Part shown: one piece after another, positions 9,344 to 18,999 of the stretch | Layout of the letters: every line of letters begins with the position of its first letter | Position numbering within the stretch: position 1 is the stretch's first letter | Assembly (NCBI RefSeq): GCF_034720595.1 | Contig: NZ_JAYESJ010000001.1 | Location: 684,501-748,500, forward strand | DNA length: 64,000 nt | Direction: 5' to 3' | From: Rhizobium sp. CC-YZS058 | GTDB lineage: Bacteria > Pseudomonadota > Alphaproteobacteria > Rhizobiales > Rhizobiaceae | The notes under the pieces: generated by a model | Database searches by the model: none | What the model was told of the DNA's origin: nothing | Seen by the model: the letters and a program-made list of their open reading frames with translations, nothing else | Position numbers and translations under genes: made by a program

Positions 9344-9486
9344 CGATCGCTCCTGGACATGCGGTGTCATATGGCGGCATGCGGCGTCGAGTGCAAGCAC
9401 CGGCTTGCGCGCCGTACCCTGCCTCCCTTGACGCTTCATGCGCGATTGACGATAGGAAGGGGAAAAGGGGACGAAAAAGATAAACG

Positions 9487-10065
9487 ATGAGTGACGTGGT
9501 CGAACCCGTGTCGGAGGCGCTGGTCCAGCAGGTGAAATCCGTGCTTGGAAAGCGCAACCTCGTCTTCGTCGGGCTGATGGGGGCCGGCAAGTCGGCCATC
9601 GGCCGGCTCACGGCCCAGACGCTCGGCATCCCCTTCGTCGATTCCGATCACGAGATCGAGCGTGTCTCGCGGATGACCATCGCCGAACTGTTCGCCCAAT
9701 ATGGCGAGCCGGAATTCCGGGCGCTTGAAACCCGCGTGATCCGGCGGCTGCTCACCTCCGGCGCGCGTGTCGTGTCGACGGGCGGGGGTGCCTATATCAA
9801 CGAGGCCACCCGGCGGCAGATCCGCAAGAACGGCCTGTCGGTCTGGCTGAATGCCGATCTCGACGTCCTCTGGGAACGGGTCAACAAGCGCGACACTCGT
9901 CCGCTGTTGAAGACCGAAGACCCCAAGGGCACGCTGGCGCGCCTGATGGAGGCCCGCTACCCGATCTATGCCGAAGCCGATGTCAGCGTGCTCTCGCGCG
10001 ACGTCAAGAAGGAGCGCATGGTGGAGGAGGTTCTCGAAGCCGTCGCCGCGCTGAAGAGGACCTGA
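9487..10065 (+). CDS. aroK: Shikimate kinase
   Basis: A 192-residue kinase phosphorylating shikimate at O3 in chorismate biosynthesis. The P-loop [11 protein letters not shown] is at about residues 30-40. The shikimate-binding DSDHEIE and the STGGGAYI motif follow, and a lid region contains R-x-RPLL-type residues (KRDTRPLL). An N-terminal extension of about 25 residues is common in rhizobial AroK. It is followed 2 bases later by aroB and diverges from the xerD pair. Confidence 0.96.
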   Translation: MSDVVEPVSEALVQQVKSVLGKRNLVFVGLMGAGKSAIGRLTAQTLGIPFVDSDHEIERVSRMTIAELFAQYGEPEFRALETRVIRRLLTSGARVVSTGGGAYINEATRRQIRKNGLSVWLNADLDVLWERVNKRDTRPLLKTEDPKGTLARLMEARYPIYAEADVSVLSRDVKKERMVEEVLEAVAALKRT

Positions 10066-10067
10066 GC

Positions 10068-11195
10068 ATGACCGCCACGCCGTCTCCCGCCCGCACGATC
10101 CGTGTCGATCTCGGCGAGCGCGCCTATGACATTCTGATCGGGCCCGGCCTGATCGCCTCGGCGGCCGGCGAGATCGCCGCGCGGCTGAAGGGCCGACGCA
10201 TGGCGGTGGTGACGGATGAACATGTCGCGCCGCTCTATCTCGAACCCTTCATGGCCGGGCTGGCCGCAGCCGGTATCGAAGCGGTCTCGACCATCCTGCC
10301 GGCCGGCGAGAAGACCAAGAGTTTCGAGCATCTGATCCCGGTCTGCGAAGCGATCATCCGCGCGCGCATCGAGCGCAACGATGCGGTGATTGCGCTGGGC
10401 GGCGGGGTGATCGGCGATCTCACCGGCTTTGCCGCCGGCATCGTGCGGCGCGGCTCCCGCTTCATCCAGGTGCCGACCTCGCTTCTGGCGCAGGTCGATA
10501 GCTCCGTCGGCGGCAAGACCGGCATCAACTCGCCGCAGGGCAAGAACCTGATCGGCGTCTTCCACCAGCCGGATCTGGTGCTCGCCGATACCGACGTGCT
10601 GGACACGCTCTCGCCGCGCGAATTTCGTGCCGGCTATGCCGAAGTCGCCAAATATGGGCTGATTGACCGCCCCGATTTCTTCGCCTGGCTGGAGGACAAC
10701 TGGCAGGCGGTCTTTGCAGGCGGCGAGGCGCGGATCGAGGCCATCGCGGTGAGCTGCCAGGCCAAGGCCGATGTTGTGGCGGCGGACGAGCGGGAGAACG
10801 GCCGCCGGGCGCTCCTGAACCTCGGCCATACCTTCGGCCATGCCCTGGAAGCGGCAACGGCCTATGAGAGTGCCCGGCTCGTCCATGGCGAAGGGGTCTC
10901 GATCGGCATGGTGCTCGCGCACCAGTTTTCCGCCCGCATGAACCTCGCAAGCCCCGATGTCGCGGCCCTTGTCGAGTCGCATCTAAGGACCGTCGGCCTG
11001 CCGACCCGGCTTGGCGATATTCCGGGCGGACTGCCGCCGGCCGAGGTGCTGATGGATGCGATTGCCCAGGACAAGAAGGTGAAGGGCGGCAAGCTGACCT
11101 TCATCCTGACGCGCGGCCTCGGACAATCCTTCGTGGCCGACGATGTGCCGGCCTCCGCCGTGCTCGGCTTCCTGGAAGAGAAACTTTCGGCCTGA
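10068..11195 (+). CDS. aroB: 3-dehydroquinate synthase
   Basis: A 375-residue NAD- and metal-dependent cyclase turning DAHP into 3-dehydroquinate, the second step of the shikimate pathway. Visible hallmarks are the [14 protein letters not shown] nucleotide loop, the [20 protein letters not shown] substrate/NAD segment, and the metal-ligand region with [14 protein letters not shown] and [10 protein letters not shown]. It starts 2 bases after aroK, so they form an operon. Confidence 0.97.
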   Translation: MTATPSPARTIRVDLGERAYDILIGPGLIASAAGEIAARLKGRRMAVVTDEHVAPLYLEPFMAGLAAAGIEAVSTILPAGEKTKSFEHLIPVCEAIIRARIERNDAVIALGGGVIGDLTGFAAGIVRRGSRFIQVPTSLLAQVDSSVGGKTGINSPQGKNLIGVFHQPDLVLADTDVLDTLSPREFRAGYAEVAKYGLIDRPDFFAWLEDNWQAVFAGGEARIEAIAVSCQAKADVVAADERENGRRALLNLGHTFGHALEAATAYESARLVHGEGVSIGMVLAHQFSARMNLASPDVAALVESHLRTVGLPTRLGDIPGGLPPAEVLMDAIAQDKKVKGGKLTFILTRGLGQSFVADDVPASAVLGFLEEKLSA

Positions 11196-11202
11196 GATCA
11201 GG

Positions 11203-11484
11203 CTACCAGCGCGTCGCTTCGCCGGGCGCCGCCGCCTCGATCGCCAGCGCATGCAGCCCGGCGTCAAGTTCGCCCTGCAACACCGCATTGACCGCCCGGT
11301 GACGGGCCAGCCTCGAAAGGCCTGAAAAGCCATCGGCCACGATGCGAACTCGCATATGAGTTTCGCCCGTGCCGGTGACATCCGGCTGATGGCCGGCATG
11401 GCTGGCGCTTTCGTCGATCACGGCCAGGCGCTCGGGCGAGAAAGCCTCGCTCAGCTTTGCCTCGATACGCTCTCTGACTGACAT
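11203..11484 (-). CDS. BolA family protein
   Basis: A 93-residue BolA-fold protein starting MSVRERIEAKLSEAF, with the conserved Fe-S/glutaredoxin interaction His in SHAGHQ and a C-terminal HRAVNAVLQGEL helix. BolA proteins pair with monothiol glutaredoxins to handle [2Fe-2S] clusters and can act as DNA-binding regulators. It converges with aroB, with 7 bases between them, and diverges from the J-domain gene. The ATG at 11484 gives the family length. Confidence 0.92.
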   Translation of the reverse strand: MSVRERIEAKLSEAFSPERLAVIDESASHAGHQPDVTGTGETHMRVRIVADGFSGLSRLARHRAVNAVLQGELDAGLHALAIEAAAPGEATRW

Positions 11485-11622
11485 CTTTCGGCCCGCTTCT
11501 TCTGGCTTGAGGGCAGACCGCCGCAAGGCGGTTCGCATCGGAGAAATCACCTCCTCAAAGCCACCAACATTCCGGTTTGTCAATTCTTGTTGTGGCCCTG
11601 CCCACGCCCCATAATGTGCCTC

Positions 11623-12249
11623 ATGAAGCTCGATTCAAAATATTTCGATACGATCCGGACCAAGCGCCGCACGAGCGCCAAGCCAGAACGGATGGCGCCT
11701 GTCTGTCAGTGGGATGGCTGCGAGGAAAATGGCGCGCATCGCGCCCCGGTCGGCCGCAATGCCGAGAACGAGTACTTCATGTTCTGCTTCGAGCATGTGA
11801 AGGAGTACAACAAGGGCTACAACTACTTCTCCGGCCTCTCCGACACCGAGATCGCCCGCTACCAGAAGGAAGCCCTGACCGGCCATCGCCCGACCTGGAC
11901 GATCGGCGTGAACAAGAGCGCGAAGAACGGCCCTGCCCAGTCTCAGACGCGCTCGGGCACCGCCGGCGCGCAGGCGCGGATGCGCGATCCCTTCGGCTTT
12001 GTCAGCGAAGCACGGGCCCGTGCGCCGAAGCAGGAGCCGCGCCAGCGCAAGCTGAAGACGCTGGAGGCCAAGGCCTTCGAAACCCTCGGCCTCCATGCCG
12101 ATGCGACCCAGGCCGATATCAAGGCGGCCTACAAGGATCTCGTCAAGAAGCACCACCCGGATGCCAACGGCGGCGATCGCGGCTCGGAAGACCGATTTCG
12201 CGCGGTCATTCAGGCCTACCAATTGTTAAAGCAGGCCGGCTTCTGCTAG
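11623..12249 (+). CDS. J-domain protein with an N-terminal Cys-rich domain
   Basis: A 208-residue protein. The C-terminal J domain (about residues 150-205) has the HPD motif that stimulates DnaK-type chaperones (KHHPDANGG). The N-terminal 70 residues carry a possible zinc site ([10 protein letters not shown] and [12 protein letters not shown]). This two-domain form is known in Rhizobiales but its client is unknown to me. The ATG at 11623 (MKLDSKYF) is chosen over an upstream in-frame ATG because that extension has no family-like sequence. It is followed 62 bases later by cobS on the same strand. Confidence 0.85.
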   Translation: MKLDSKYFDTIRTKRRTSAKPERMAPVCQWDGCEENGAHRAPVGRNAENEYFMFCFEHVKEYNKGYNYFSGLSDTEIARYQKEALTGHRPTWTIGVNKSAKNGPAQSQTRSGTAGAQARMRDPFGFVSEARARAPKQEPRQRKLKTLEAKAFETLGLHADATQADIKAAYKDLVKKHHPDANGGDRGSEDRFRAVIQAYQLLKQAGFC

Positions 12250-12311
12250 GAAGACACGATCCCGTTGCAATGCACACTGCGACCGCCGGAGTCGCGGTCC
12301 CCGGAGACATG

Positions 12312-13307
12312 ATGAGCAAGGTAGACCTCGATATTTCCAATCTTCCCGATACGACCGTATCCGTCCGCGAGGTCTTCGGCATCGATACGGACCTGAAGGT
12401 CCCGGCCTATTCCAAGGGCGATGCCTATGTGCCCGACGCCGATCCGGATTATCTGTTCGATCGCGAAACGACGCTCGCCATCCTCGCCGGCTTTGCCCAC
12501 AACCGTCGCGTCATGGTGTCGGGCTATCACGGCACCGGCAAGTCCACCCATATCGAGCAGGTCGCCGCCCGGTTGAACTGGCCCTGCGTGCGCATCAACC
12601 TCGACAGCCATGTCAGCCGCATCGATCTCGTCGGCAAGGATGCGATCGTCGTCAAGGACGGGCTGCAGGTCACCGAGTTCAAGGACGGCATCCTGCCCTG
12701 GGCCTATCAGCACAATGTGGCGCTGGTTTTCGATGAATATGATGCCGGCCGTCCGGACGTGATGTTCGTCATCCAGCGCGTGCTGGAATCGGCGGGCCGC
12801 CTGACGCTCCTCGACCAGAGCCGCGTCATCCGTCCGCACCCCGCCTTCCGCCTGTTCGCCACCGCCAACACGGTCGGCCTCGGCGACACGACCGGTCTCT
12901 ACCACGGCACGCAGCAGATCAACCAGGCGCAGATGGACCGTTGGTCGATCGTCACCACGCTCAACTATCTGCCGCATGACAATGAGGTCGATATCGTCGC
13001 ATCCAAGGTGAAGGGCTTCACCGAGAAGCGCGGGCGCGACACGGTGTCGAAGATGGTGCGCGTCGCCGATCTCACCCGCGCCGCCTTCATCAACGGTGAC
13101 CTTTCGACCGTCATGAGCCCGCGAACGGTCATCACCTGGGCCGAGAACGCCCATATCTTCGGCGATATCGCCTTCGCCTTCCGCGTCACCTTCCTCAACA
13201 AGTGCGACGAGCTGGAGCGGGCGCTGGTGGCCGAGCATTATCAGCGCGCCTTCGGCGTGGAGCTGAAGGAGAGCGCCGCCAACATCGTTCTCGACGCGAC
13301 GGCCTGA
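12312..13307 (+). CDS. cobS: Cobaltochelatase subunit CobS
   Basis: A 331-residue AAA+ ATPase which, with CobT and CobN, inserts cobalt into hydrogenobyrinate a,c-diamide in aerobic cobalamin synthesis. The Walker A motif [10 protein letters not shown], the Walker B region [11 protein letters not shown], and the [18 protein letters not shown] sensor segment are clear. Two adjacent ATGs exist (12309 and 12312). The second has better spacing from the GGAG ribosome site and gives the usual [13 protein letters not shown]-terminus. cobT follows 4 bases later. No other cobalamin ring-synthesis gene is near. Confidence 0.96.
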   Translation: MSKVDLDISNLPDTTVSVREVFGIDTDLKVPAYSKGDAYVPDADPDYLFDRETTLAILAGFAHNRRVMVSGYHGTGKSTHIEQVAARLNWPCVRINLDSHVSRIDLVGKDAIVVKDGLQVTEFKDGILPWAYQHNVALVFDEYDAGRPDVMFVIQRVLESAGRLTLLDQSRVIRPHPAFRLFATANTVGLGDTTGLYHGTQQINQAQMDRWSIVTTLNYLPHDNEVDIVASKVKGFTEKRGRDTVSKMVRVADLTRAAFINGDLSTVMSPRTVITWAENAHIFGDIAFAFRVTFLNKCDELERALVAEHYQRAFGVELKESAANIVLDATA

Positions 13308-13311
13308 TCGA

Positions 13312-15213
13312 ATGGCAGGGCGCGGCGACAATTCACGGCCAAGACCCAGTGCAGTGGTGGATGTGGAACCCTTCCGCCGCGCGCTGACCGGCTGCATCCG
13401 CTCGATCGCCGGCGACCCGGAGGTCGAGGTGACCTTCGCCAACGAGCGCCCCGGCCTGACCGGCGAGCGCATGCGCCTGCCGGAGCTTTCCAAGCGGCCA
13501 ACCCGGCAGGAGCTGTCGGTCACGCGCGGCATCGGCGATTCCATGGCGCTGCGCAAGGCGTGCCACGACGCCCGGGTCCACGCCACCATGTCGCCGCAGG
13601 GAACGGATGCGAGGGTGATCTTCGACGCGGTCGAACAGGCCCGCGTCGAATCGATCGGTGCGCTGCGCATGGACGGCGTCGGCGACAACATCGCCTCCAT
13701 GCTCGAGGAAAAATATGCCAAGGCCAATTTCGGCGCGATCGACCGCCAGGCCGATGCGCCGATTGAAGAAGCCGTGGCCCTGATCGTGCGCGAGCGGCTG
13801 ACCGGACGTGCGCCGCCGGCCTCCGCCGGCAAGGTGCTCGACCTCTGGCGGGACTTCATCGAGGAGAAGGCCGGGCAGGACATGGAAGGCCTCTCGGCGG
13901 CGGTCAACGACCAGCAGGCCTTCGCCCGCGTCGTGCGCAACATGCTCGCCTCCATGGATGTGGCCGAACGCTACGGCGAGGACGAGGCCGAGCCCGACGA
14001 CGAGGAAAGCCAGACCGACGAAGACCAGCCGCGCAGCCAGGAGCAGGACGAGAGCACCTCGGAAGAGGATGCGGGCTCGGATGCAGCACCTTCGGAAGAA
14101 AATGAATCCGCCGAAGAGCAGATGGACGACGGCGAGATGGACGGCGCCGAGATCTCCGACGAGGAGATGTCGGACGAGGGCGAGGACGACAGCGAAACGC
14201 CCGGCGAGGTCAAGCGCCCGGCCCATCCCTTCGACGATTTCAACGAGAAGGTTGATTACGCGGTCTTCACCAGCGAATTCGACGAGACCATCGCCTCGGA
14301 GGACCTGTGCGACGAGGCGGAGCTCGACCGTCTGCGCGCCTTCCTCGACAAGCAGCTTGCCCATCTTCAGGGTGCGGTCGGCCGTCTCGCCAACCGGCTG
14401 CAGCGCCGGTTGATGGCGCAGCAGAACCGGTCCTGGGAATTCGACCTCGAAGAAGGCTATCTCGACCCGGCGCGCCTGCCGCGCCTGGTGATCGACCCCA
14501 TGCAGCCGCTCTCCTTCAAGCGCGAGCGCGACACGAATTTCCGCGACACTGTCGTCACCCTTCTGATCGACAATTCCGGTTCCATGCGCGGTCGGCCGAT
14601 CACCGTGGCGGCGACCTGCGCCGATATTCTGGCCCGCACGCTGGAGCGCTGCGGCGTCAAGGTCGAGATCCTGGGTTTCACCACCAAGGCCTGGAAGGGC
14701 GGGCAGAGCCGCGAGCGCTGGCTCGCCAACGGCAAGCCGCAACTGCCGGGCCGCCTTAACGATCTGCGCCACATCATCTACAAGTCGGCCGATGCGCCCT
14801 GGCGCCGCGCCCGTCGCAATCTCGGCCTGATGATGCGCGAGGGACTGCTGAAGGAAAACATCGACGGGGAAGCACTCATCTGGGCGCACAACCGGCTGCT
14901 TGCTCGCTCCGAGCAGCGGCGGATCCTGATGATGATCTCGGACGGTGCGCCGGTCGACGATTCGACGCTGTCGGTCAATCCGGGCAACTATCTGGAGCGG
15001 CATCTGCGCGCGGTGATCGAGCAGATCGAGACGCGCTCTCCGGTGGAGCTTCTGGCGATCGGCATCGGACACGACGTGACGCGCTATTACCGGCGTGCCG
15101 TCACCATCGTCGATGCCGACGAACTGGCCGGCGCGATGACCGAGCAGCTCGCCTCGCTGTTCGACGACGAGAGCAAGCGTCGCATGCCCCGCAGCGCCCG
15201 GCGCGCCGGCTGA
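13312..15213 (+). CDS. cobT: Cobaltochelatase subunit CobT
   Basis: A 633-residue partner of CobS in the cobaltochelatase. An N-terminal domain of about 220 residues is followed by a long acidic Asp/Glu/Ser-rich linker (about residues 223-302), then a von Willebrand A domain with a MIDAS motif ([11 protein letters not shown]). The acidic linker is a normal feature of CobT. The start at 13312 lies 4 bases after cobS, so the pair is an operon. Downstream, a phytase-like esterase gene begins within 5 bases. Confidence 0.96.
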   Translation: MAGRGDNSRPRPSAVVDVEPFRRALTGCIRSIAGDPEVEVTFANERPGLTGERMRLPELSKRPTRQELSVTRGIGDSMALRKACHDARVHATMSPQGTDARVIFDAVEQARVESIGALRMDGVGDNIASMLEEKYAKANFGAIDRQADAPIEEAVALIVRERLTGRAPPASAGKVLDLWRDFIEEKAGQDMEGLSAAVNDQQAFARVVRNMLASMDVAERYGEDEAEPDDEESQTDEDQPRSQEQDESTSEEDAGSDAAPSEENESAEEQMDDGEMDGAEISDEEMSDEGEDDSETPGEVKRPAHPFDDFNEKVDYAVFTSEFDETIASEDLCDEAELDRLRAFLDKQLAHLQGAVGRLANRLQRRLMAQQNRSWEFDLEEGYLDPARLPRLVIDPMQPLSFKRERDTNFRDTVVTLLIDNSGSMRGRPITVAATCADILARTLERCGVKVEILGFTTKAWKGGQSRERWLANGKPQLPGRLNDLRHIIYKSADAPWRRARRNLGLMMREGLLKENIDGEALIWAHNRLLARSEQRRILMMISDGAPVDDSTLSVNPGNYLERHLRAVIEQIETRSPVELLAIGIGHDVTRYYRRAVTIVDADELAGAMTEQLASLFDDESKRRMPRSARRAG

Positions 15214-15217
15214 TCAC

Positions 15218-16216
15218 GTGATCGCCCCGCGCATGAGGCCCTTGCTGGCCGCCTTGATGACCCTGTGCCTGGCCGGTCCTCTTGCCGCCCAGGAGGCCGC
15301 GCCGATTCGCAGCACGCAGATCCGCAGCTTCAAACATGGTTCCGCCCAGACCGTGTTCGGCAAGACCGAGTTTATCGGCGGCATCGCCATGTCGTCGAGC
15401 AACGCCTTGTTCGGTGCCTTCTCCTCCATCCGCTTCCGGCCCGATCGCACCCATTTCGTCGGCATCCTCGATACCGGCCACTGGATCGAGGGACGGGTCA
15501 CGCGGGATGAGGCGGGAAAGCTGGCGGGTGTCGAGGATGTGACAATCACCTCGATGCGCGATGCCTCCGGTCGCACGGAGAAGGTCAAGCACCGGATGGA
15601 CGCCGAAGGATTGGCGCTGCGCGATGGCCAGGCGCTGGTCAGCTTCGAGCGCTTTGCCCGCGTCGACGCCTATCCCGACCCCGGCTTTGCGACGGCGCGG
15701 CCCCTGCGCAGCCTGCCCATGCTCATCCCGCCCGGTCTGCTGAGAGACAATCGCGGGCTGGAAACGGTTGCCGTCTCGCCAAAAACCGGCCCGTTGAAGG
15801 GATCGCCCGTCATCGTGGCGGAGCTCTCCTTCGACAAGCAGAACCACCTTCTTGCTGCTGTTCTCGAGGGCCCGCGCCGCGGTCGCTTCGCGGTCGTGCA
15901 GCACGACCCCTTTGCGGTGACGGATGGCGCCTTCCTGCCGAACGGCGATCTGTTGCTTTTGGAACGCCGCTTCTCCTTCGCCGCAGGGCTCGGCATGCAG
16001 ATCCGCCGCATCAAGGGTGAGAGCATCGCGCCCGACGCTGTCGTCGATGGAGACGTTATTCTCACTGCCGATCTCGGCTACCAGATCGACAATATGGAAG
16101 GGCTGGATGTCGTCGTGCAGCCCGATGGCGAGATCCGGATCATCATCGTCTCCGACGACAATCACTCGATCCTCGAGCGCAACCTGATGCTCGAATTCAG
16201 GCTGCTGCCGGACTGA
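15218..16216 (+). CDS. Secreted esterase-like phytase-domain protein
   Basis: A 332-residue protein with a signal peptide (LLAALMTLCLAGPLAAQE) and a body resembling the 'esterase-like activity of phytase' beta-propeller family (GGIAMSSSNALFGAFSSIRF, ILDTGHWIEGRV, VIIVSDDNHSILERNLMLEF). The substrate is unknown; members are usually annotated only by this domain. The GTG at 15218 is used; the ATG at 15233 would start just before the signal peptide and is equally possible. It follows cobT closely but no functional link is evident. It converges with the DUF1236 gene across a compound terminator. Confidence 0.8.
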   Translation: MIAPRMRPLLAALMTLCLAGPLAAQEAAPIRSTQIRSFKHGSAQTVFGKTEFIGGIAMSSSNALFGAFSSIRFRPDRTHFVGILDTGHWIEGRVTRDEAGKLAGVEDVTITSMRDASGRTEKVKHRMDAEGLALRDGQALVSFERFARVDAYPDPGFATARPLRSLPMLIPPGLLRDNRGLETVAVSPKTGPLKGSPVIVAELSFDKQNHLLAAVLEGPRRGRFAVVQHDPFAVTDGAFLPNGDLLLLERRFSFAAGLGMQIRRIKGESIAPDAVVDGDVILTADLGYQIDNMEGLDVVVQPDGEIRIIIVSDDNHSILERNLMLEFRLLPD

Positions 16217-16299
16217 AAAAAGCCCCTCCGCCGGTGAACTGACCCCATTAAGTTGGACACAACTTTTCGGGGTCAGTTCACGCTGGCGAAGGGGCCTTT
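16216..16299 (-). terminator. Compound intrinsic terminator holding a 46-bp palindrome
   Basis: An 11-bp outer stem (16222-16232 with 16285-16295, one mismatch) encloses a second, nearly perfect hairpin at 16235-16280. On the minus strand the stem is followed by six T (A-run 16216-16221), so it should end transcription of the DUF1236 gene. The plus-strand T-run after the stem is short (TTT), giving weaker termination for the esterase gene. The outer stem alone would be an ordinary terminator with a short loop. Confidence 0.8.
16235..16280. mobile_element. 46-bp palindrome resembling two abutted IS3-family ends
   Basis: TGAACTGACCCC at 16235-16246 pairs perfectly with GGGGTCAGTTCA at 16269-16280, and inside it AAGTTG pairs with CAACTT around a GACA loop. 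The outer ends read TG...CA, and TGAACTGACCCC-x3-AAGTTGGACA looks like the terminal inverted repeat of IS3-family elements, recalled by pattern only. No transposase lies between the ends. It may be an internally deleted element or a MITE-like repeat. Confidence 0.55.
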
Positions 16300-16319
16300 G
16301 AACGGCTTGCCTCGAAGGC

Positions 16320-16721
16320 TTAGTCGAGAACGCGGACGACCGTATAGCTCTTCGGATCGACGATCACGCGGCGGTCGTTGACGACCGTGTAGGCATAGGC
16401 CGGATCTTCCGGGATCTGCTGCAGCACGACCGTCTGCGGAAGCGGCTTGCCGACGACGACTTCCTGCTCGACGACGACCGGCTCGGCGGGCATCGGGGCC
16501 TGCTGCACATAGGTGACGACGCGTTCCGGCGGCGGATCGATGGCCGTGCCGGCTACGGCGCCCACGGCACCGCCGACAACGGCGCCCACCGGGCCGCCCA
16601 CGATCGCGCCGGTCACGGCGCCGCCGGCGGTGCCGGTGACGGTGCCGTTCTGCGCATAGGCAGCGCTGCCGAGGTTGAGCGACAGAAGGGCAGCCGAGGC
16701 GAGGATGATCTTACGGGTCAT
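16320..16721 (-). CDS. DUF1236 domain-containing exported protein
   Basis: A 133-residue protein with a signal peptide (MTRKIILASAALLSLNLGSAAYA), a glycine/valine-rich segment (about residues 30-60: repeated GAVxGAxVGGPVGA) that may pack against or insert into membrane, and a C-terminal DUF1236 unit (YAYTVVNDRRVIVDPKSYTV). DUF1236 proteins are small envelope proteins of Rhizobiales with no assigned biochemical role. It is monocistronic, with a strong terminator downstream. The start ATG at 16721 gives a well-formed signal peptide. Confidence 0.85.
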   Translation of the reverse strand: MTRKIILASAALLSLNLGSAAYAQNGTVTGTAGGAVTGAIVGGPVGAVVGGAVGAVAGTAIDPPPERVVTYVQQAPMPAEPVVVEQEVVVGKPLPQTVVLQQIPEDPAYAYTVVNDRRVIVDPKSYTVVRVLD

Positions 16722-16832
16722 GATACGGGTCCTTTCCTTGTCTTACGGACACGGAAATGACCAGACCTGCATTTGGTTCCGAGGTGGGCAGCCCGGACCC
16801 TTCGTTTGAACAGGTCGAAAGGCCGTTCCGGA

Positions 16833-17477
16833 CTAACCCTGCGCGCTGGCCTTCACGCCCGGCATGGGCTTGATCACTGCCATCAGCGCCCCGTAGGGCA
16901 GCAGCATGACAAGCCCGACGAGGATCTTGACGCTGAGGTCACCCAGGGCCCAGGAGATCCAGCGCGGCGCCTCGGTTGCGAGCAAGCCGAAGAGCGGCGC
17001 CGATTCCAGAGCGAAGGGGTCGTTGGGGCCAAAGACGACGAAGGCCGGCGCGAAGGCGATCGAGAAGAAGATCAGCGTATCGAGGGCCGAGCCGATCAGC
17101 GAGCCGACCAGCGGCGCGCGCCACCAGCCCTGGGTCCGCAACCGGTTGAAGAGCGTGATGTCGAGAAGCTGGCCGAGCAGAAAGGCCGTTCCGGAAGCGA
17201 TGGCCAGACGCGGTGTCGCCAGCATGACCGAAAGCACGACGGCCACCGCGAAACCGCAGAACACGACGCGCCGCGCGATGCGAGGCCCGAACTGCCGGTT
17301 GGTCAGATCCGTGACGAGGAAGGCGACCGGATAGCTGAACGCGCCCCAGGTCAGAAGATCTCCGAGCTGCAGCGGGCCAATGGCGCCGGGCAGGGGATAT
17401 TGGACGAGAATATTGGAGGCGACGACCACCAGGGTCATCAGAACGACGTAGAGCGCGAAAGTCCGTTGCTTCAGCAT
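16833..17477 (-). CDS. Queuosine precursor transporter (VUT/YhhQ family)
   Basis: A 214-residue integral membrane protein with about six hydrophobic segments. Family signatures are VAFLVTDLTNRQFGPRIARRVV and the ASGTAFLLGQLLDITLFNRL segment. YhhQ-type proteins import 7-cyano- or 7-aminomethyl-7-deazaguanine for tRNA queuosine synthesis. The start at 17477 (MLKQRTFALYVVL) has a GGAT site just upstream. An A-rich stretch just before the start recalls preQ1 leaders, but the rest of the aptamer was not found. Confidence 0.88.
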   Translation of the reverse strand: MLKQRTFALYVVLMTLVVVASNILVQYPLPGAIGPLQLGDLLTWGAFSYPVAFLVTDLTNRQFGPRIARRVVFCGFAVAVVLSVMLATPRLAIASGTAFLLGQLLDITLFNRLRTQGWWRAPLVGSLIGSALDTLIFFSIAFAPAFVVFGPNDPFALESAPLFGLLATEAPRWISWALGDLSVKILVGLVMLLPYGALMAVIKPMPGVKASAQG

Positions 17478-17556
17478 TTTTTTATCCTGGGTGATGCCAC
17501 CAGTTGGAGTGGAGAAGCCGCGAAGCGTGTCGTCCTCGCGGCGGCGAAATCCCATG

Positions 17557-17580
17557 AAAAAGCCCGCCGGAGGCGGGCCT
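17557..17580 (-). terminator. Intrinsic terminator of rpmB
   Basis: A perfect 7-bp GC stem (GCCCGCC at 17562-17568, GGCGGGC at 17572-17578, loop GGA) is followed on the minus strand by five T (A-run 17557-17561). It lies about 50 bases after the rpmB stop codon and ahead of the queuosine-precursor transporter gene, separating the two units. Confidence 0.85.
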
Positions 17581-17625
17581 TCATCGAAAGCGTTCAAGCC
17601 AGGCTTGAGCCTAAGCTCAAGCAGC

Positions 17626-17925
17626 TCAGGCTGCAACGGCCGTTTCAGCCGACTTCTTGACGATCTGGCGGCGCAGCAGGCGGGCGCGCATCGACAGTTC
17701 GGTCTCGTCAGCCTTCAGCAGGAAGGCATCGAGGCCGCCGCGATGCTCGACCGAACGAAGGGCCGATGCCGAAACGCGCAGACGGAAACGCTGGCCGAGA
17801 GCATCCGAAATCAGCGTGACGCTGCACAGGTTCGGCAGGAAGCGGCGCTTGGTCTTGTTGTTGGCGTGGCTGACATTGTTGCCCGACTGGACGCCCTTGC
17901 CGGTCAGTTCGCAAACACGGGACAT
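17626..17925 (-). CDS. rpmB: 50S ribosomal protein L28
   Basis: A 99-residue ribosomal protein with the alphaproteobacterial L28 N-terminus [20 protein letters not shown] and the following [10 protein letters not shown] run. It binds 23S rRNA in the large subunit. The length is typical of alphaproteobacterial L28, which is longer than in E. coli. A terminator lies downstream, and the AT-richer region 17926-18060 upstream presumably holds the promoter. L28 is monocistronic here. Confidence 0.97.
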   Translation of the reverse strand: MSRVCELTGKGVQSGNNVSHANNKTKRRFLPNLCSVTLISDALGQRFRLRVSASALRSVEHRGGLDAFLLKADETELSMRARLLRRQIVKKSAETAVAA

Positions 17926-18205
17926 GGAATCACCTATCGTTGTACTTGCCAGCGTTCAATGCAGTTGCGGGCCACAAGCCCAGGCACCATTCCCACCGGC
18001 CATGATTGGAAAGTTGCGGTTCTATAGTCAGACGGGCTCGCCGCGTCAAGCCGCAGAGCGTATTTTCGCGCGTCCCATGCCACGCTGCCGGGGATAAACA
18101 GGGTGAACGAAGCATCTGCGCCGGGGAGCCGGGCGTAGAATTGCCTCATTGGCACCCTATCTGCAATCCTCCTTCTTCCCCCTTCTCGACGGAAAGGTCT
18201 CGCGC

Positions 18206-18994
18206 ATGGCGTGGCGTGTCGGTTCTGCGGCCCTTCTGGCCCTGTCTCTTTCGCTGTCGGCGCCCGCGGCTTCGCGCGCGGCCGAGGCTGAACACCAAAC
18301 GGATTATACGATCTCGCTCGCCGGCCTGCCGATCGCCCGGGCCTCGTTCCACACTGTCTTTACCGACGATCGCTATTCGATCTCCGGCAAGCTCAGCTCG
18401 GCCGGCCTCGCCGATATCCTGTCCTCGACCTCCGGCCAGACCTCGGTCTCGGGCGTCATCGAGCCGGACAAGCTTTCGGCGACCGATTATTCGGTGCGCT
18501 ACAAGAGCGGCAAGAAGGCGCGCGCGATCGATGTTTCCTTCGCCGATGGCAATGTCACCTCCGCGACGCTGCGTCCCGAGCGGCGCACGCCGAAGAACTG
18601 GGTGCCGGTGACCAAGGCGGATATGCGCAATGTCGTCGATCCGCTCTCCGGCCTGATCTTCCCGGCCGATGCCAAGGTCTGCCCGAAGACGCTGCCGGTG
18701 TTCGACGGCGAATCGCGGATGGACTTCAAGCTGTCGGCCAAGGGCAGCAAGCCGTTCAAGACCGACGGTTTCTCCGGTGACGTCATCGTCTGCGGCGTCA
18801 AGTTCGTGCCGCGCTCCGGCTACAAGAAGGGCCGCTCGGATGTCGAATATCTGAAGAAGCTCGACACGATGGAGATCTGGTTTGCCAAGGCTGAGGCGGG
18901 GAATGTATACGCTCCGGTCTATGTGCGCGTTCCCACGAAATATGGTCCGGTGACCGTCTGGGCCACGCGGTTCAAGGGTGACGTACGGAGTTAA
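18206..18994 (+). CDS. DUF3108 domain-containing exported protein
   Basis: A 262-residue protein with a signal peptide (AWRVGSAALLALSLSLSAPAASRAAE) and the DUF3108 body typical of alphaproteobacteria (TDYTISLAGLPIARASFHT ... PVYVRVPTKYGPVTVWATRF). It is predicted periplasmic with a beta-rich fold. No biochemical role is known to me. The ATG at 18206 has a GGAAAGG site about eight bases upstream; the frame extends upstream but without a sensible start. The EamA transporter gene follows 5 bases later. Confidence 0.85.
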   Translation: MAWRVGSAALLALSLSLSAPAASRAAEAEHQTDYTISLAGLPIARASFHTVFTDDRYSISGKLSSAGLADILSSTSGQTSVSGVIEPDKLSATDYSVRYKSGKKARAIDVSFADGNVTSATLRPERRTPKNWVPVTKADMRNVVDPLSGLIFPADAKVCPKTLPVFDGESRMDFKLSAKGSKPFKTDGFSGDVIVCGVKFVPRSGYKKGRSDVEYLKKLDTMEIWFAKAEAGNVYAPVYVRVPTKYGPVTVWATRFKGDVRS

Positions 18995-18999
18995 GGCGC

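Noticed and set aside
17478-17556. Possible preQ1 riboswitch upstream of the queuosine-precursor transporter
   Set aside because: Only an A-rich stretch near the start resembles the 3' part of a preQ1-I aptamer. I could not find the pairing arms, and the intrinsic terminator of rpmB is nearby, so I do not call it.
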